From contig OY282379.1 of assembly GCA_958295875.1 (NCBI GenBank), forward strand, positions 3,191,046 through 3,255,045: 64,000 nt of DNA, given 5' to 3'. The stretch's first letter is position 1. Every line of letters starts with the position of its first letter. The position numbers and the translations under genes are program-made. This document shows positions 33,933-43,390 of the stretch, piece by piece. Under the pieces are notes generated by a model, which did no database searches, had not been told where the DNA came from, and saw only the letters and a program-made list of their open reading frames with translations. This DNA comes from an uncultured Pseudomonadales bacterium (GTDB taxonomy: Bacteria > Pseudomonadota > Gammaproteobacteria > Pseudomonadales > Azotimanducaceae).

Positions 33933-36470
33933 ATGACAGCAGCAATAACGCGCCGGCGCTGCGCGTGGAGGATTGGTGTGGCCGGCGTGGCCGCGCTTGC
34001 ATTTGGGGCGAGCCAGGCCGCAGGTGAGGGCGAGGCTGGTGACGAGGCCAGTGACCAGGAGGTGGTGGAGCTGGAGACGTTTGTGGCCCAAGAAGACGTC
34101 GAAGACGACTTGGGCATCTTGCAAACCGACCCGGTGGATTCGGTGTTCGGCTTCGGCAAGACCGTCTTGGAGACGCCGCGCGCGGTCAGTTCGATCAGCG
34201 CCGAGTTCTTGGACGAGTTCAACATCACCAGCATCAATGACATCGTGACGTTTGTGCCTGGCACCTTCACGACGTCCTTCTTCGGCGTGGCCGGTTCGTT
34301 GGATGTGCGCGGCACGTCGTCTGAGAACTACTTCCGCGGCGTCAAGCGGCTGAACAATGACGGCAACTTCCCGACGCCCATCGGCGCGAGCGACCGCATC
34401 GACGTCATCCGCGGCCCGATGTCGCCGATTTCCGGCCCCAGCAAGGTCGGCGGCGCGCTCAACTTCATTCCGAAGTCCGCCCGCGCTGAATCCGGCCAGT
34501 ACCTGCCAGACGCCACGGGCGCCATCGGCTACACCACCGGCTCTTGGGACAAGAGCGTCATCACCGCCGAAGTGGGCGGCCCGGCCACCATCATGGGACG
34601 ATCTGCCGGCTACTACGTCTTTGCCCAGGTCGAGAACTCGGACAGCTTCTACTGGAACGACTTCACGAAGCAAAACCTCGTGCAGGCATCGTTCAACATC
34701 GACATCAACGATTCGCTGCGCGCGGAAGCCGGCCTCATGTACCAAGAGTGGCGCGGGCACGAGAACGGCGGCTGGAATCGCGTCACGCAGGACTTGATCG
34801 ATCGGCGCGAGTACATCACTGGCCATGTGGACTTCAACATCGACCAGCAGCTTGGCGACGGCGACGGCCTCATTGAAGAGGGGGAAATCGATGCCTTCGA
34901 GGCGACGTTGCCGGGCCTCATCGCCAGCGGCACGCCGTTCGTCGACGGCGTCACCTGCTTCACCGGCTTCGAGCCGTTCTGCTTCGAGGGCAACTTCGAG
35001 CCGCTCAACACCGCAAACCTGACGCAGGAACTGGTGGACCAAATGGGCTTGGCGTTGGATCCAGCGAGCGTCGGGCGCGCCAAGTTGAGCCCGAGCCATG
35101 TGCTCATCCACTCGACGGACATCTACGACACAGATTCCACCGTGCTCTACTTCGACCTCATCCACGATGCCGGCGGACGCCTGAAAATCACCAACAAACT
35201 CTTCTACGAAAGCGTGGAAATGGCCAACATCGATGGCTATGGCTTCTCGAAGAAGGGCGACAACTGGGTGGTTGAGGATCAGCTCATCTTCGAGTTCGGG
35301 TTCGAAGGCGCTGCCGGGGTGGCGAACGTCCAAGTTTCGCCGTCCATCCGCCACACGGACGGCTTTTTCGCCATCGATTTCTTCGACGAGATCTTCGATC
35401 GCGTCGATCTCACCCAAGGGTTCGACGCCAACTCCCTGCTGCAGGCATCCGTGCGGGATCCGCGCGAGTCTTGGAGCGCCTACACATTCAGCGACTACAC
35501 CCAGTACGGGCTTGCCGCGCTGGTGGACACGACGATGGCGGAGCGGTTGAACCTGCTGCTCGGCGCCCGTTACGACCGGGTGGACATCGAAGTGGAGGAT
35601 GGCGACGGCGATGGCCCGGTCAACTTGGTGAACTTCGGCGCCGGCGAGCGCAAGGGTTCCGAGAACGAAGGCGCCTTCACTTGGTCTGCCAGCCTTTCAT
35701 ACACGTTTCCGGCTGGCGTGACGGCCTATGTCACCGGAGCGGAACAATCCACGCTCATCTCCGGCCAGATGGCGGAAGTGAGCGCCGGCAACGTCCTCGG
35801 CGACACCTTCCTCGGCGAGTCCAAGCTGTTCGAGTATGGCGTGAAGGCCAGCCTCCTCGATGGCCGGGCCTTTTTCGCCCTTGCGCTGTTCGAGCAGGAG
35901 CGGGTGGATTTCCAGGCGCAGAACCCAACGAACAACCAAGCGAGCGAATCCGAGGGCTACGAGTTGGAGTTTCGCTATGTTCCGGCAGACCGATTCTCCT
36001 TCGTTGCCACCTACGCCAACTTGGAGAGTTCGGTGGTGCAGGAGGGCGGCACGGTGTTCAGCTTCATCGGCGCTGCCAACCTGCCGCACATCAATCCGGC
36101 GACGATTTTTGGCGGCCTCATTGGTGCCAACCACTTCGTTGGCAGGAAGACGGCGCGCGGCGGCATTCCGGAGAAGACATGGAGCCTGTCTGGGATGCAG
36201 CAGTGGACGGAACGCTTCCGCACTGGCTTCACCTACACGTCCGTGGATGAGACGGAAGCCTCGGTGATCGGCGGCCTCACGTTGCCAGACTACCAGGTGC
36301 TGAGCCTCACCAGTTCCTACGAGCGTGGCAAAATGCGCGTCAGCCTGCATGTGAACAACGTCACCGATGAGCTGTACTTCCGCGGCAACTTCCCAAGCCT
36401 GTACGGCAACAACAACGTGCTGCCGCAGCTGCCGCTCAATTGGTCGGCGGAGGTCGTGTACAGGTTCTAG
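33933..36470 (+). CDS. TonB-dependent outer-membrane receptor
   Basis: An 845-residue outer-membrane receptor. Signal peptide residues 1-30 (IGVAGVAALAFGASQAAG). Plug domain about 60-190 with TPRAVSSISAEFLDEF, LDVRGTSSENYFRG, DRIDVIRGPMSPISGP and GGALNFIPKSA; a TonB box may lie in the acidic stretch 35-60. The barrel follows, ending in WSAEVVYRF with the C-terminal Phe needed for BAM insertion. The layout is closest to the FhuA/FecA-like TonB-siderophore group, but no iron genes are near. Its place before an NMT1/THI5-type ABC importer suggests a small organic ligand. ATG 33933 is chosen for the GGAGG seven bases upstream. It is probably energised by the TonB operon at 39.2-44.2 kb. Confidence 0.92.
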   Translation: MTAAITRRRCAWRIGVAGVAALAFGASQAAGEGEAGDEASDQEVVELETFVAQEDVEDDLGILQTDPVDSVFGFGKTVLETPRAVSSISAEFLDEFNITSINDIVTFVPGTFTTSFFGVAGSLDVRGTSSENYFRGVKRLNNDGNFPTPIGASDRIDVIRGPMSPISGPSKVGGALNFIPKSARAESGQYLPDATGAIGYTTGSWDKSVITAEVGGPATIMGRSAGYYVFAQVENSDSFYWNDFTKQNLVQASFNIDINDSLRAEAGLMYQEWRGHENGGWNRVTQDLIDRREYITGHVDFNIDQQLGDGDGLIEEGEIDAFEATLPGLIASGTPFVDGVTCFTGFEPFCFEGNFEPLNTANLTQELVDQMGLALDPASVGRAKLSPSHVLIHSTDIYDTDSTVLYFDLIHDAGGRLKITNKLFYESVEMANIDGYGFSKKGDNWVVEDQLIFEFGFEGAAGVANVQVSPSIRHTDGFFAIDFFDEIFDRVDLTQGFDANSLLQASVRDPRESWSAYTFSDYTQYGLAALVDTTMAERLNLLLGARYDRVDIEVEDGDGDGPVNLVNFGAGERKGSENEGAFTWSASLSYTFPAGVTAYVTGAEQSTLISGQMAEVSAGNVLGDTFLGESKLFEYGVKASLLDGRAFFALALFEQERVDFQAQNPTNNQASESEGYELEFRYVPADRFSFVATYANLESSVVQEGGTVFSFIGAANLPHINPATIFGGLIGANHFVGRKTARGGIPEKTWSLSGMQQWTERFRTGFTYTSVDETEASVIGGLTLPDYQVLSLTSSYERGKMRVSLHVNNVTDELYFRGNFPSLYGNNNVLPQLPLNWSAEVVYRF

Positions 36471-36533
36471 GCGACGCGGCCCCAGGGAGGCAGCGGAGGC
36501 AGCGGCTGGCGGCCGGCGGAGCAGGGCATCCGG

Positions 36534-37310
36534 ATGGTGAAGGCCGCGCCGCGCAAGCACAGCGCCGGCGCCCTTGTGCGGCTGGTTGGCTTGGGCAAGG
36601 CGTTTGATGGCGAGGTGATACTGCGCGACGTGAGCCTCACCGTGGAGCCGGGCGAGTTGGTGGGCGTGATCGGCCCGAGCGGCTGCGGCAAGACGACGCT
36701 CTTGAAGCTGGTGGCGGGGCTGGTGGCGCCCACGGAGGGCAAGGTGGAGTTCGGCGGCGGCCCGACCAGGCGCGAGAGCCTGTCGTTCGTCTTTCAGGAC
36801 GCCACGCTGCTGCCTTGGCTTACGGTGCTGGACAACGTCGCCTTGCCGCTGAAGATCGCCGGCGCGCCCCGCCGCGAGCGCGAAGCGAAGGCGCTCACGC
36901 ACATCGAGCGGGTTGGCCTCGCCGACGCGACGCGCCTCTATCCCCGGCAACTGTCCGGCGGCATGAAGATGCGCGTGTCCGTCGCCCGCTCCATGACGGT
37001 GGATCCGACGCTGCTGCTGCTCGATGAGCCATTCGGCGCATTGGACGAAATGACGCGGGACACTTTGAACGAAGAGCTGCTGCGCCTGCGTCAAGCGGCG
37101 CGCTGGACGGCCTTGTTCGTCACGCACTCGGTGGCGGAGGCGGTGTTTCTCGCCTCCAAGGTGATCGTGCTCGGCGCCCGGCCGAGCCACATCGCCCATG
37201 CGATAGACGTGCCACTCGGCTATCCTCGCTCGTCGGCGACCCGCGAGCGTTCCGAATATGTGGAACGCGTGGTGACGGTGACGCGGGCGTTGCATTCGGT
37301 GCAAGAGTAG
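36534..37310 (+). CDS. ABC transporter ATP-binding protein (nitrate/sulfonate/taurine-type)
   Basis: A 258-residue ATPase of the SsuB/TauB/NrtD group. Walker A GPSGCGKTT (residue about 48), Q-loop VFQDATLLPW, signature LSGGMKMRVSVARS, Walker B LLLLDEPFGALD, and H-loop FVTHSVAEA are all canonical. It lies two bases before the permease gene and forms an operon with the permease and binding protein. Start ATG 36534 has no strong ribosome-binding site, and the 63 bp after the receptor gene suggest continuation of the same transcript. Confidence 0.93.
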   Translation: MVKAAPRKHSAGALVRLVGLGKAFDGEVILRDVSLTVEPGELVGVIGPSGCGKTTLLKLVAGLVAPTEGKVEFGGGPTRRESLSFVFQDATLLPWLTVLDNVALPLKIAGAPRREREAKALTHIERVGLADATRLYPRQLSGGMKMRVSVARSMTVDPTLLLLDEPFGALDEMTRDTLNEELLRLRQAARWTALFVTHSVAEAVFLASKVIVLGARPSHIAHAIDVPLGYPRSSATRERSEYVERVVTVTRALHSVQE

Positions 37311-37312
37311 AC

Positions 37313-38149
37313 GTGACGAGCCTAGGCGATCGCGGGCGGGGTTGGACCAGCGCACTCAAACGCCACGCGGCGGGATGGGGCGTGGCGGGGTGGCCGTTGT
37401 TGGTGGGCGCGCTCATCACCGCCAGCTGGTACGGCGGCATCGTCGCCTTCGGCATTCCGGAGTATCAGTTGCCGCCGCCGCACCGCATCGTGGAGGCCGG
37501 CCTCCAAGAACGCGAGGTGTTGTTGACCGGCGCCATGCAAACGGCGCAGGCGAGCCTCATCGGTTTCCTCATCTCCGTCGCCGGTGGCCTCGTGCTGTCC
37601 ATCCTGTTGGCGTCGAGCCGCTGGGCCTACCAAGGCATCTATCCCTATGTGTTGCTCTTGAAGATGACGCCGATCATCGTCGTCGCGCCCATCGTCATCC
37701 TGTGGGCGGGGCAGGGGTTGGCGAGCATCACCGTCATCACCTTCTTGGTGTGCTTCTTTCCAATCGTCGCCAACACCACCATGGGCCTGCGCTCCGCGGA
37801 CGCCAACCTGCTGGATCTCTTCTCGGTGTATAAGGCGAAAGGCTGGCAGCAACTCCTCTGGCTGCGGGCGCCGGGAGCGTTGCCTTACTTCATGACCGGG
37901 CTGCGCGTCGCCGCGGCATTGACGCCCATCGGTGCGCTGTACGGCGACACGGTGGCGGGCATGGGCTCCGGCGCAGACGCCGGCCTCGGCTTCGTCGTGC
38001 TCATCTTCAGCGCGCAGTTCAAGGTGCCGGCGCTGTTCGCGGCGGCCTTCGCCGCCTGCGTCATCGGTTTTCTGTTCGTGGGCTTCGTGAACGTGTTCGC
38101 GTGGTGGGTGTTGCACAAGTGGCATGACGCTTATGTGGCAGTGGATTAG
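37313..38149 (+). CDS. ABC transporter permease (SsuC/TauC/ThiX-like)
   Basis: A 278-residue inner-membrane permease with six predicted helices, beginning at GTG two bases after the ATPase stop. The EAA-like loop (RAPGALPYFMTGLRVAAALTPIGA) contacts the ATPase. The LFSVYKAKGWQQLLWL stretch is standard for the BPD_transp_1 family of sulfonate, nitrate and pyrimidine-precursor importers. Its 3' end overlaps the binding-protein gene by 26 bp. Confidence 0.92.
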   Translation: MTSLGDRGRGWTSALKRHAAGWGVAGWPLLVGALITASWYGGIVAFGIPEYQLPPPHRIVEAGLQEREVLLTGAMQTAQASLIGFLISVAGGLVLSILLASSRWAYQGIYPYVLLLKMTPIIVVAPIVILWAGQGLASITVITFLVCFFPIVANTTMGLRSADANLLDLFSVYKAKGWQQLLWLRAPGALPYFMTGLRVAAALTPIGALYGDTVAGMGSGADAGLGFVVLIFSAQFKVPALFAAAFAACVIGFLFVGFVNVFAWWVLHKWHDAYVAVD

Positions 38150-39191
38150 TCGCGCGCTGTGCTTCGCAGCGCTCGCTTGCGTCGTCGCCTGCGGCCCGGC
38201 GGACGACGCCGCGCCGGAGGCGTCTGGGCGCACCGCGGTGGTGCTGCAGACGGATTGGTATCCGCAGCCGGAGCACGGCGGCTACTACCATGCGCTGCTC
38301 ACGGGCGGCTACGAACGCGCCGGGCTGGATGTGGAAATCCGCCCCGGCGCCAACATGACGAACATTCCGCAACTGGTGGCCACCGGCCGCGTGGACTTTG
38401 CGCTCGGCACCAGTGACAACCTGCTGGTTGCGGCGTCGCGCGGCATCCCCTTGGTGGGCGTATTCCCCCACTTCCAGCACGACCCGCAGTGCATCATGGC
38501 CCGCGAGGGTGCCGGGGTGGACACGCTCCAGTCCTTGGATGGCAAGACGGTGATGATGAATCCGGGGCTGCCGCATGTGCGGTTCCTGCAGCGCTCCCTT
38601 GGCATCCGGCTCCAGCTCGTGCCCATGGACTTCAGCCTCACGCGCTTCCTCTCAGACCCAACGTTCATTCAGCAATGCTTCGTGACGAGCGAGCCCTACT
38701 ACGTTGGCCGCCAAGGCATCGAGCCAACCGTGCTGCGCCTTTCGGACTCTGGCTTCGATTCGTACCGCATGGCCTACGCCAGCGCTGCGTTCGTGGCGTC
38801 CAATCCAGACGTGGTGAGCGCCTTCATTCGCGCATCAAGGGATGGCTGGGAGCGCTACCTCGGCGGCGACGGCGCCACGGTGCATGAGCGCTTGGCAGAG
38901 CTGAATCCGCAGCAAACGCCAGACTTCATGGCGTGGACGAAGCGCGCCTTAGTGGACTATGAGCTTGCGCAGGGCGATGCCGAGGCCGGCGAAATGCTGG
39001 GGCGGTTCCGCCACGATCGGCTTGAGCGGCAGCTTGCCCAACTCGAAGCGCTGGACATGCTCGATGGCCCGGTGGCGCTGTCCGATGCCTTTGCCGCTCA
39101 CTTGATGCCGCCAACGTTGGCGCAGGGCTTTCCCGCCCTGCTGCCGGTTGCCTCCGCTGCCGAAGCGGATGGCGGCGACGGAATCCCTTGA
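38124..39191 (+). CDS. ABC substrate-binding lipoprotein, NMT1/THI5-like
   Basis: A 355-residue periplasmic binding lipoprotein. The signal ends in a lipobox (CVVAC, Cys about 23). The NMT1/THI5 domain begins with LQTDWYPQPEHGGYYHAL, a close match to the start of THI5-like proteins that bind pyrimidine or thiamine-related compounds, and continues with RPGANMTNIPQLVATGRVDFALG. C-terminal region residues 280-355 are helical. The ligand cannot be read off; known relatives bind hydroxymethylpyrimidine, formylaminopyrimidine, riboflavin or N-heterocycles. Together with the CodA-like, creatininase and Rid genes this supports a pyrimidine-like substrate. Confidence 0.88.
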   Translation: MTLMWQWISRALCFAALACVVACGPADDAAPEASGRTAVVLQTDWYPQPEHGGYYHALLTGGYERAGLDVEIRPGANMTNIPQLVATGRVDFALGTSDNLLVAASRGIPLVGVFPHFQHDPQCIMAREGAGVDTLQSLDGKTVMMNPGLPHVRFLQRSLGIRLQLVPMDFSLTRFLSDPTFIQQCFVTSEPYYVGRQGIEPTVLRLSDSGFDSYRMAYASAAFVASNPDVVSAFIRASRDGWERYLGGDGATVHERLAELNPQQTPDFMAWTKRALVDYELAQGDAEAGEMLGRFRHDRLERQLAQLEALDMLDGPVALSDAFAAHLMPPTLAQGFPALLPVASAAEADGGDGIP

Positions 39192-39216
39192 CGCTGACGG
39201 GTTGCGCTGCTTGGCG

Positions 39217-40455
39217 TCAGCCCTGCGCCACCCGAGCGCGCCATGTGTGCTGGCGGCGCATGTCCCGCGCGTAATCTAGCCAACGCGACGCCTGCTTGCG
39301 CGTGTCCGCAAAGGCTTGAGCTTTGCGCAGCGCGTCGAACCCCCGCTCGAACTGCGCTTGCTCGGCCAAGGTGATGCCGAGCAGCAGCCACGCCTTGCCG
39401 GGCGCCTCAAGGTCGCCATCAAGCGCGCTGCGCAGGGCGGCTTCGGCTTGCGGCCAGCGGCCTTTGTCCATGTGCAGGTTGGCCACGCGCAGCAATGCAT
39501 CGTTGGCGCCTTCGAGTTCCGCCACCTCGGTGAAGGCGGCGACGGCCTTCTCGTACTCGCGGGCCGCCACCCAAGCGTTGGCGAGCATGTCCACATAGTC
39601 TTCGTCACGGGGCAGCAGCTCTTCTTCGAGGGCGCGTTCCAACAGGCGGCCGGCGTGCTCGGGCACGCCCCGCGCCACGGCGAGCTGCACCATGGACTTG
39701 ATCGAGTTCTCCTTTTCCAGCAAGCCCTGCAGCCAAGCGAGGCGCAGCGTGGCGAGGGCTTGGTCTTCCCGCTCCAGCAGCACATAGATGCCGGCAAGCT
39801 GCTCCCAATAGGACGCATTGGCCGGCCACACGGCGATCATGCGCCGCAGTGTCCGCGCCGTCTCTGCGTACCGCTCTAGCTCGTAGTTCGCCGCGGTGAG
39901 CAGTTGGAACCAAGATTCGCGCGGGCGTTCGGCAGCGGCAACGGCGCGTTCCGCGTACGGGATGGCTTCGGCGTAGCGTCTTGTTTGCGCGTAGATGTTG
40001 GCGAGGAACATGGTTTGCGTCGGCGTCGGCTCTGCCAGCGTCTCGAACCACTCGGCGGCGAATTCAAGGGCCGCCTCGAACTCGCCCAATGCGGCGTGCA
40101 GTTGCGCCACCATGTAGCCGACGTTGTACTTCACGGTCTCGGGCAGCTTGTCGAGGGCGAGGCTGCGCTTCAGGTGTCCGATGGCGACCTCGAAGCGCTC
40201 CGCCGCCATCTCGGCGTAGCCGAGCATCTGCAGGGTGAGCGCCTCATCCAACGTGTCCGCCTTCACCTCGTCGGCGTGCTCGCGCAATAGCGTGAGCGCG
40301 TCCTCGATGCGGTCTTCGCCCATCAGCTCTTGGACTTCGGTGAGCCGCTCATAAGTCTTGGTGGTCACCGAATCGCCCGCGGCGGCGGCCGTGCCGGCCG
40401 AAGCGACGCAGAGCGCAAGCGCCAAGGCAAGGCGAAGGGTGGCGCCGGGGGGCAT
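39217..40455 (-). CDS. TPR-repeat periplasmic protein of the TonB operon
   Basis: A 412-residue exported protein. A signal peptide (RLALALALCVASAGTAAAA) is followed by about ten TPR-like helix pairs (AMIAVWPANASYWEQLAGIYVLL type). It is the last gene of the DUF3450-ExbB-ExbB-ExbD-TonB-TPR operon; its ATG overlaps the tonB stop by one base (TGATG). In Vibrio and Shewanella TonB2-type clusters a TPR protein occupies the same position and is thought to help the complex across the periplasm. Longer start at 40539 would remove the signal peptide, so ATG 40455 is preferred. Confidence 0.88.
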   Translation of the reverse strand: MPPGATLRLALALALCVASAGTAAAAGDSVTTKTYERLTEVQELMGEDRIEDALTLLREHADEVKADTLDEALTLQMLGYAEMAAERFEVAIGHLKRSLALDKLPETVKYNVGYMVAQLHAALGEFEAALEFAAEWFETLAEPTPTQTMFLANIYAQTRRYAEAIPYAERAVAAAERPRESWFQLLTAANYELERYAETARTLRRMIAVWPANASYWEQLAGIYVLLEREDQALATLRLAWLQGLLEKENSIKSMVQLAVARGVPEHAGRLLERALEEELLPRDEDYVDMLANAWVAAREYEKAVAAFTEVAELEGANDALLRVANLHMDKGRWPQAEAALRSALDGDLEAPGKAWLLLGITLAEQAQFERGFDALRKAQAFADTRKQASRWLDYARDMRRQHTWRARVAQG

Positions 40456-41090
40456 CAGCTGCCCAACGTGAACTCGATGGTTTGCCGCGCGCGCTGGGCG
40501 ACCGGGGTGCCGTCCACGATCTTCGGGCGGAACTTCCAACGGCGCATCGCCGCCAACGCCGCTTCGTCGAACAGGCGCGGCGGGTCGGCTTCCATGACGC
40601 TGGCGTTCGACACCGTGCCGTCAGGACGGATCGTCACCACCATCGTCACGAAGCCCTCGATGCCGGCCTGTTTGGCGCGGCGCGGGTAGGTTGGCGGCAC
40701 CCGCACCACGGGAATCACGTCGGTGTCGAAGCCCTCCAAGCCTTGGCCTGTCTGCAGCGCGCCGAGCCATGGCCCGCCGCCATCGCTCACGGGCACGGCG
40801 ATGCTGGGCATGTTCATGCCGAGGTTCGGATTCACGCTGTCCAGTTCCGCCGAGAAATCCGGCGTTTCCGGCGTTTCGTCCGGGGGCGGCGGCGGCTCTG
40901 GCAAGCGTCGATCCTTGGTGTTCACTTGCTCGTCCGCCGGGTCCAGACGGATGAAGTTGAGGTAGGTGCGGGAGCGGTTCGGCTCTTCGAAAATGCCATC
41001 CGTGCGGATGAGGAAGTGCATGGCCGCAAAGGTGGCCAACGCCAGCGCGCAGGCCACGGCGCCCAAGCCGAATTGCTTGGCGAAGGTCAT
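40455..41090 (-). CDS. tonB: energy transducer TonB
   Basis: A 211-residue TonB. N-terminal TM helix residues 9-28, a short Pro-rich spacer (PEPPPPPDETPETP, about 65-78), and a C-terminal TonB domain from about 125 with PPTYPRRAKQAGIEGFV and RRWKFRPKIVDG. The spacer is short, as in TonB2-type proteins. It is coupled to exbD upstream (ATGA overlap) and to the TPR gene downstream (TGATG). It should transmit proton-motive force to the receptor encoded at 33.9-36.5 kb. Confidence 0.93.
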   Translation of the reverse strand: MTFAKQFGLGAVACALALATFAAMHFLIRTDGIFEEPNRSRTYLNFIRLDPADEQVNTKDRRLPEPPPPPDETPETPDFSAELDSVNPNLGMNMPSIAVPVSDGGGPWLGALQTGQGLEGFDTDVIPVVRVPPTYPRRAKQAGIEGFVTMVVTIRPDGTVSNASVMEADPPRLFDEAALAAMRRWKFRPKIVDGTPVAQRARQTIEFTLGS

Positions 41091-41497
41091 TTCTCGTCGG
41101 TCGCCACCGAGACGCTCTGCGCCCCAGCGAGGCGTGATTGATCCATCACCTCGATCAACGTCTCGGTGTTGGAGAGCGCGTCGGCGACGATGATCACGGC
41201 CGCGCCTGGGCTTTCGGCCAACCCCTTTTCGACATTGGCGCGCACCGCCCGCTGGTCCACCTGGCGCTTGTCGATCCAGATTTGGTTGTTGGCGGTGATG
41301 CCGATCTGAATGCTGGACGCATCTGTTGGCGCTGCGGTCTCCGCCGTCGGGCGCGTGACGTCCACGCCGGATTCCTTGACGAATGTGGAGGTGACGATGA
41401 AGAAGATCAGCATGATGAACACCACATCGAGCATGGGCGTCAAATCGATCTGACTCTCTTCCTCTTCATCGACGATGAATTGCGAGCCGTTCGCCAT
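41087..41497 (-). CDS. exbD: ExbD-family biopolymer transport protein
   Basis: A 136-residue ExbD with one TM helix ([19 protein letters not shown], with the proton-conducting Asp) and a periplasmic domain with the usual VDQRAVRANVEKGL. It is the intact operon paralogue of the orphan exbD at 11.1 kb. ATG 41497 lies 2 bp downstream of the exbB stop; its own stop overlaps the tonB start. Confidence 0.93.
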   Translation of the reverse strand: MANGSQFIVDEEEESQIDLTPMLDVVFIMLIFFIVTSTFVKESGVDVTRPTAETAAPTDASSIQIGITANNQIWIDKRQVDQRAVRANVEKGLAESPGAAVIIVADALSNTETLIEVMDQSRLAGAQSVSVATDEK

Positions 41498-41499
41498 GC

Positions 41500-42015
41500 C
41501 TACTCCTCGACGATGAGTTCCATGATGTCGTGCATGTTGCGCTTGTACAGGTGTTCCAACCGGGTGGCGAAGGGCAGCGCCAACAGGGCGATGACCATGC
41601 CAGACATGGTGGGAATGGTGGCGGCGCTCACGCCGTCCGCCATGGCGCGGGGGTTGCCGGAGCCCAGGTTGGCCATCACGTCGAACACCGAGATCATTCC
41701 GGTGACGGTGCCGAGCAGGCCGAACATCGGCAACAGCGCGATCAAGGCCGGCAGCACCTTGAGGTTCGCGGCCATGTGGCAATCCAGTTCCGACAGCAAT
41801 TGGCGGCGGCGCAGGTGCGCATACCAGGAAGAGCGCTCTGGGCGCGCTTGCCAATCCGCTTGGGCGGTGGCCAAGTGCTTCGGAAACTCGAACTGAAAAT
41901 GCCAGAACCGTTCGACGATGAGCCATGCCAACACGATGGTGAGGCCCAAGATGGGCCACAGCACCGGGCCGCCCCGGTCCATGAAACTCATGAACTCGAA
42001 GACGATCTCGTTCAT
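41500..42015 (-). CDS. exbB: ExbB/TolQ-family proton-channel protein
   Basis: A 171-residue MotA/TolQ/ExbB protein with three TM helices: near residues 15-35 (GGPVLWPILGLTIVLAWLIV), 85-110 (LIALLPMFGLLGTVTGMI) and 130-150. GLLGTVTGMISVF and the final helix follow the ExbB pattern with conserved Thr and Pro. Its start overlaps the stop of the longer TtpC-like gene by 4 bp. With that gene it makes the double-ExbB arrangement typical of TonB2 systems. Confidence 0.92.
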   Translation of the reverse strand: MNEIVFEFMSFMDRGGPVLWPILGLTIVLAWLIVERFWHFQFEFPKHLATAQADWQARPERSSWYAHLRRRQLLSELDCHMAANLKVLPALIALLPMFGLLGTVTGMISVFDVMANLGSGNPRAMADGVSAATIPTMSGMVIALLALPFATRLEHLYKRNMHDIMELIVEE

Positions 42016-43370
42016 GCCAAGCGCGCTCTCGCCATCGCTTCCGCCTTCTGCGCCATCATGCCGGCGGCCTGTTCCCCAATGAGCTTGCTCAGGGTAGTGG
42101 CGCGGCTGTTCAGCAGGCTATGCAGCAACAGCAGCGGAATGGCCGCGCAGAGGCCGAGCACCGTGGTGATCAACGCTTGGGAGATGCCACCCGCCATGAG
42201 CTTCGGATCCCCAGTGCCGAACAGAGTGATCGCTTGGAAGGTGCCGATCATGCCGGTCACGGTGCCGAGCAGCCCCATGAGCGGGGCGACCGCGGCGAGC
42301 ACCTTGATGGTCGGCAAGCCGCGCTTCACCGTGGCCACGTCGCGGATGACGACGTGTTCCAGCTTGCGCGCGATCACCTCCTGATCGTCGAGCTGCTCGT
42401 TGTCGTGGTACGTCTGCATGATGCGGCCGAGCGGATTGTCCTCGCGCACATGGTCTGGATCGGCCAGTTGCCGCCGCATCCGCCGCGCCACCACCGATAG
42501 GTGCGCCAGCCGCTCGATGGCGAGCAGCAGGCCGACGATCGCCAAGCCGATGATGGCGTAGCCCACTTCCTTGCCTTGCTGGATGCGCTCCCAAAGGCTT
42601 GGGGACTGCACCAGGAGGCCGAGCAGGGCGCCGCGCGACGGGTCGATGCCGAAGCTCACGGCGTCGCCCGGCGCAGCCTGGCTCAGCGTTGCCGCGGTGT
42701 CGCGCAGGTAGCCGGCGGGCTGGCGCGGCAACTCGATGACGGTGTTGTTCTCCGGCATGTAGTTCAGGTACTTGTCCCCGGCGACGACGTTGAACAGCCC
42801 AACCCGTGTGACGTTCGCCTCGTAAAGGGACCCGCCTGGGGCGATGACGGAAGCGGGGAACGCGCTCGTTTCGCCGGACAGTGCCACCTCGTGCATCAGC
42901 AGCCGCCACAGCGTCTGCAGCTGCGGGACGGTCGGCACCTCGGTGCTCGCGGCCAGCGCTTCCGCCTCGGCGAGCCGCGCCGGGTGCTCCAAGGTGATGA
43001 GGGAGTCGAACAGCAGGGTGTGGACGTCGTCCGCGGTTTGGCGAAACACGCCGAACAACTCGCCCAAGTCGCCGATGCGGCGCTCCAGCCGTGTGGTGAG
43101 CTCCGCCAGCCTATCCTCGTTGGCGTCGAACGCGCCCTTGAGCCGTTCCTTGCGGCGCTCCTGTTCCGCGATGCGCCGCTCGGCATCTGCCAACAGCTCC
43201 GCTTGGCGGTCCGCGTCCGCGCGGAAGCGGCGCTCACGCTCGGTGTTGTAGCCAGCCTCGTCCGAAGCCTGCTGGCGCACGCGCTCGTAGAGATCGCGCA
43301 CCGTCTGCGCTTCCTCCGCCGCGGTTGCCAGCGGGGCGCACAGGAGCATGGCTGCCGCCAATGATCGCAT
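42012..43370 (-). CDS. TtpC-like long ExbB/TolQ protein with periplasmic coiled coil
   Basis: A 452-residue protein. A signal peptide (residues 1-18) is followed by a long charged coiled coil (about 25-110, ERERRFRADADRQAEL type), a beta-rich periplasmic region, and a MotA/TolQ/ExbB domain from about 265 with GYAIIGLAIVGLLLAIERL and LMGLLGTVTGMIGTFQ. This is the architecture of TtpC, the additional component needed by the Vibrio TonB2 system. It stands between DUF3450 and the short exbB, all on tightly coupled reading frames. The open frame upstream of 43370 is a shadow; ATG 43370 gives the signal peptide. Confidence 0.9.
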   Translation of the reverse strand: MRSLAAAMLLCAPLATAAEEAQTVRDLYERVRQQASDEAGYNTERERRFRADADRQAELLADAERRIAEQERRKERLKGAFDANEDRLAELTTRLERRIGDLGELFGVFRQTADDVHTLLFDSLITLEHPARLAEAEALAASTEVPTVPQLQTLWRLLMHEVALSGETSAFPASVIAPGGSLYEANVTRVGLFNVVAGDKYLNYMPENNTVIELPRQPAGYLRDTAATLSQAAPGDAVSFGIDPSRGALLGLLVQSPSLWERIQQGKEVGYAIIGLAIVGLLLAIERLAHLSVVARRMRRQLADPDHVREDNPLGRIMQTYHDNEQLDDQEVIARKLEHVVIRDVATVKRGLPTIKVLAAVAPLMGLLGTVTGMIGTFQAITLFGTGDPKLMAGGISQALITTVLGLCAAIPLLLLHSLLNSRATTLSKLIGEQAAGMMAQKAEAMARARLA

Positions 43371-43390
43371 CGCCCTTGCCGCCGGCGCGC

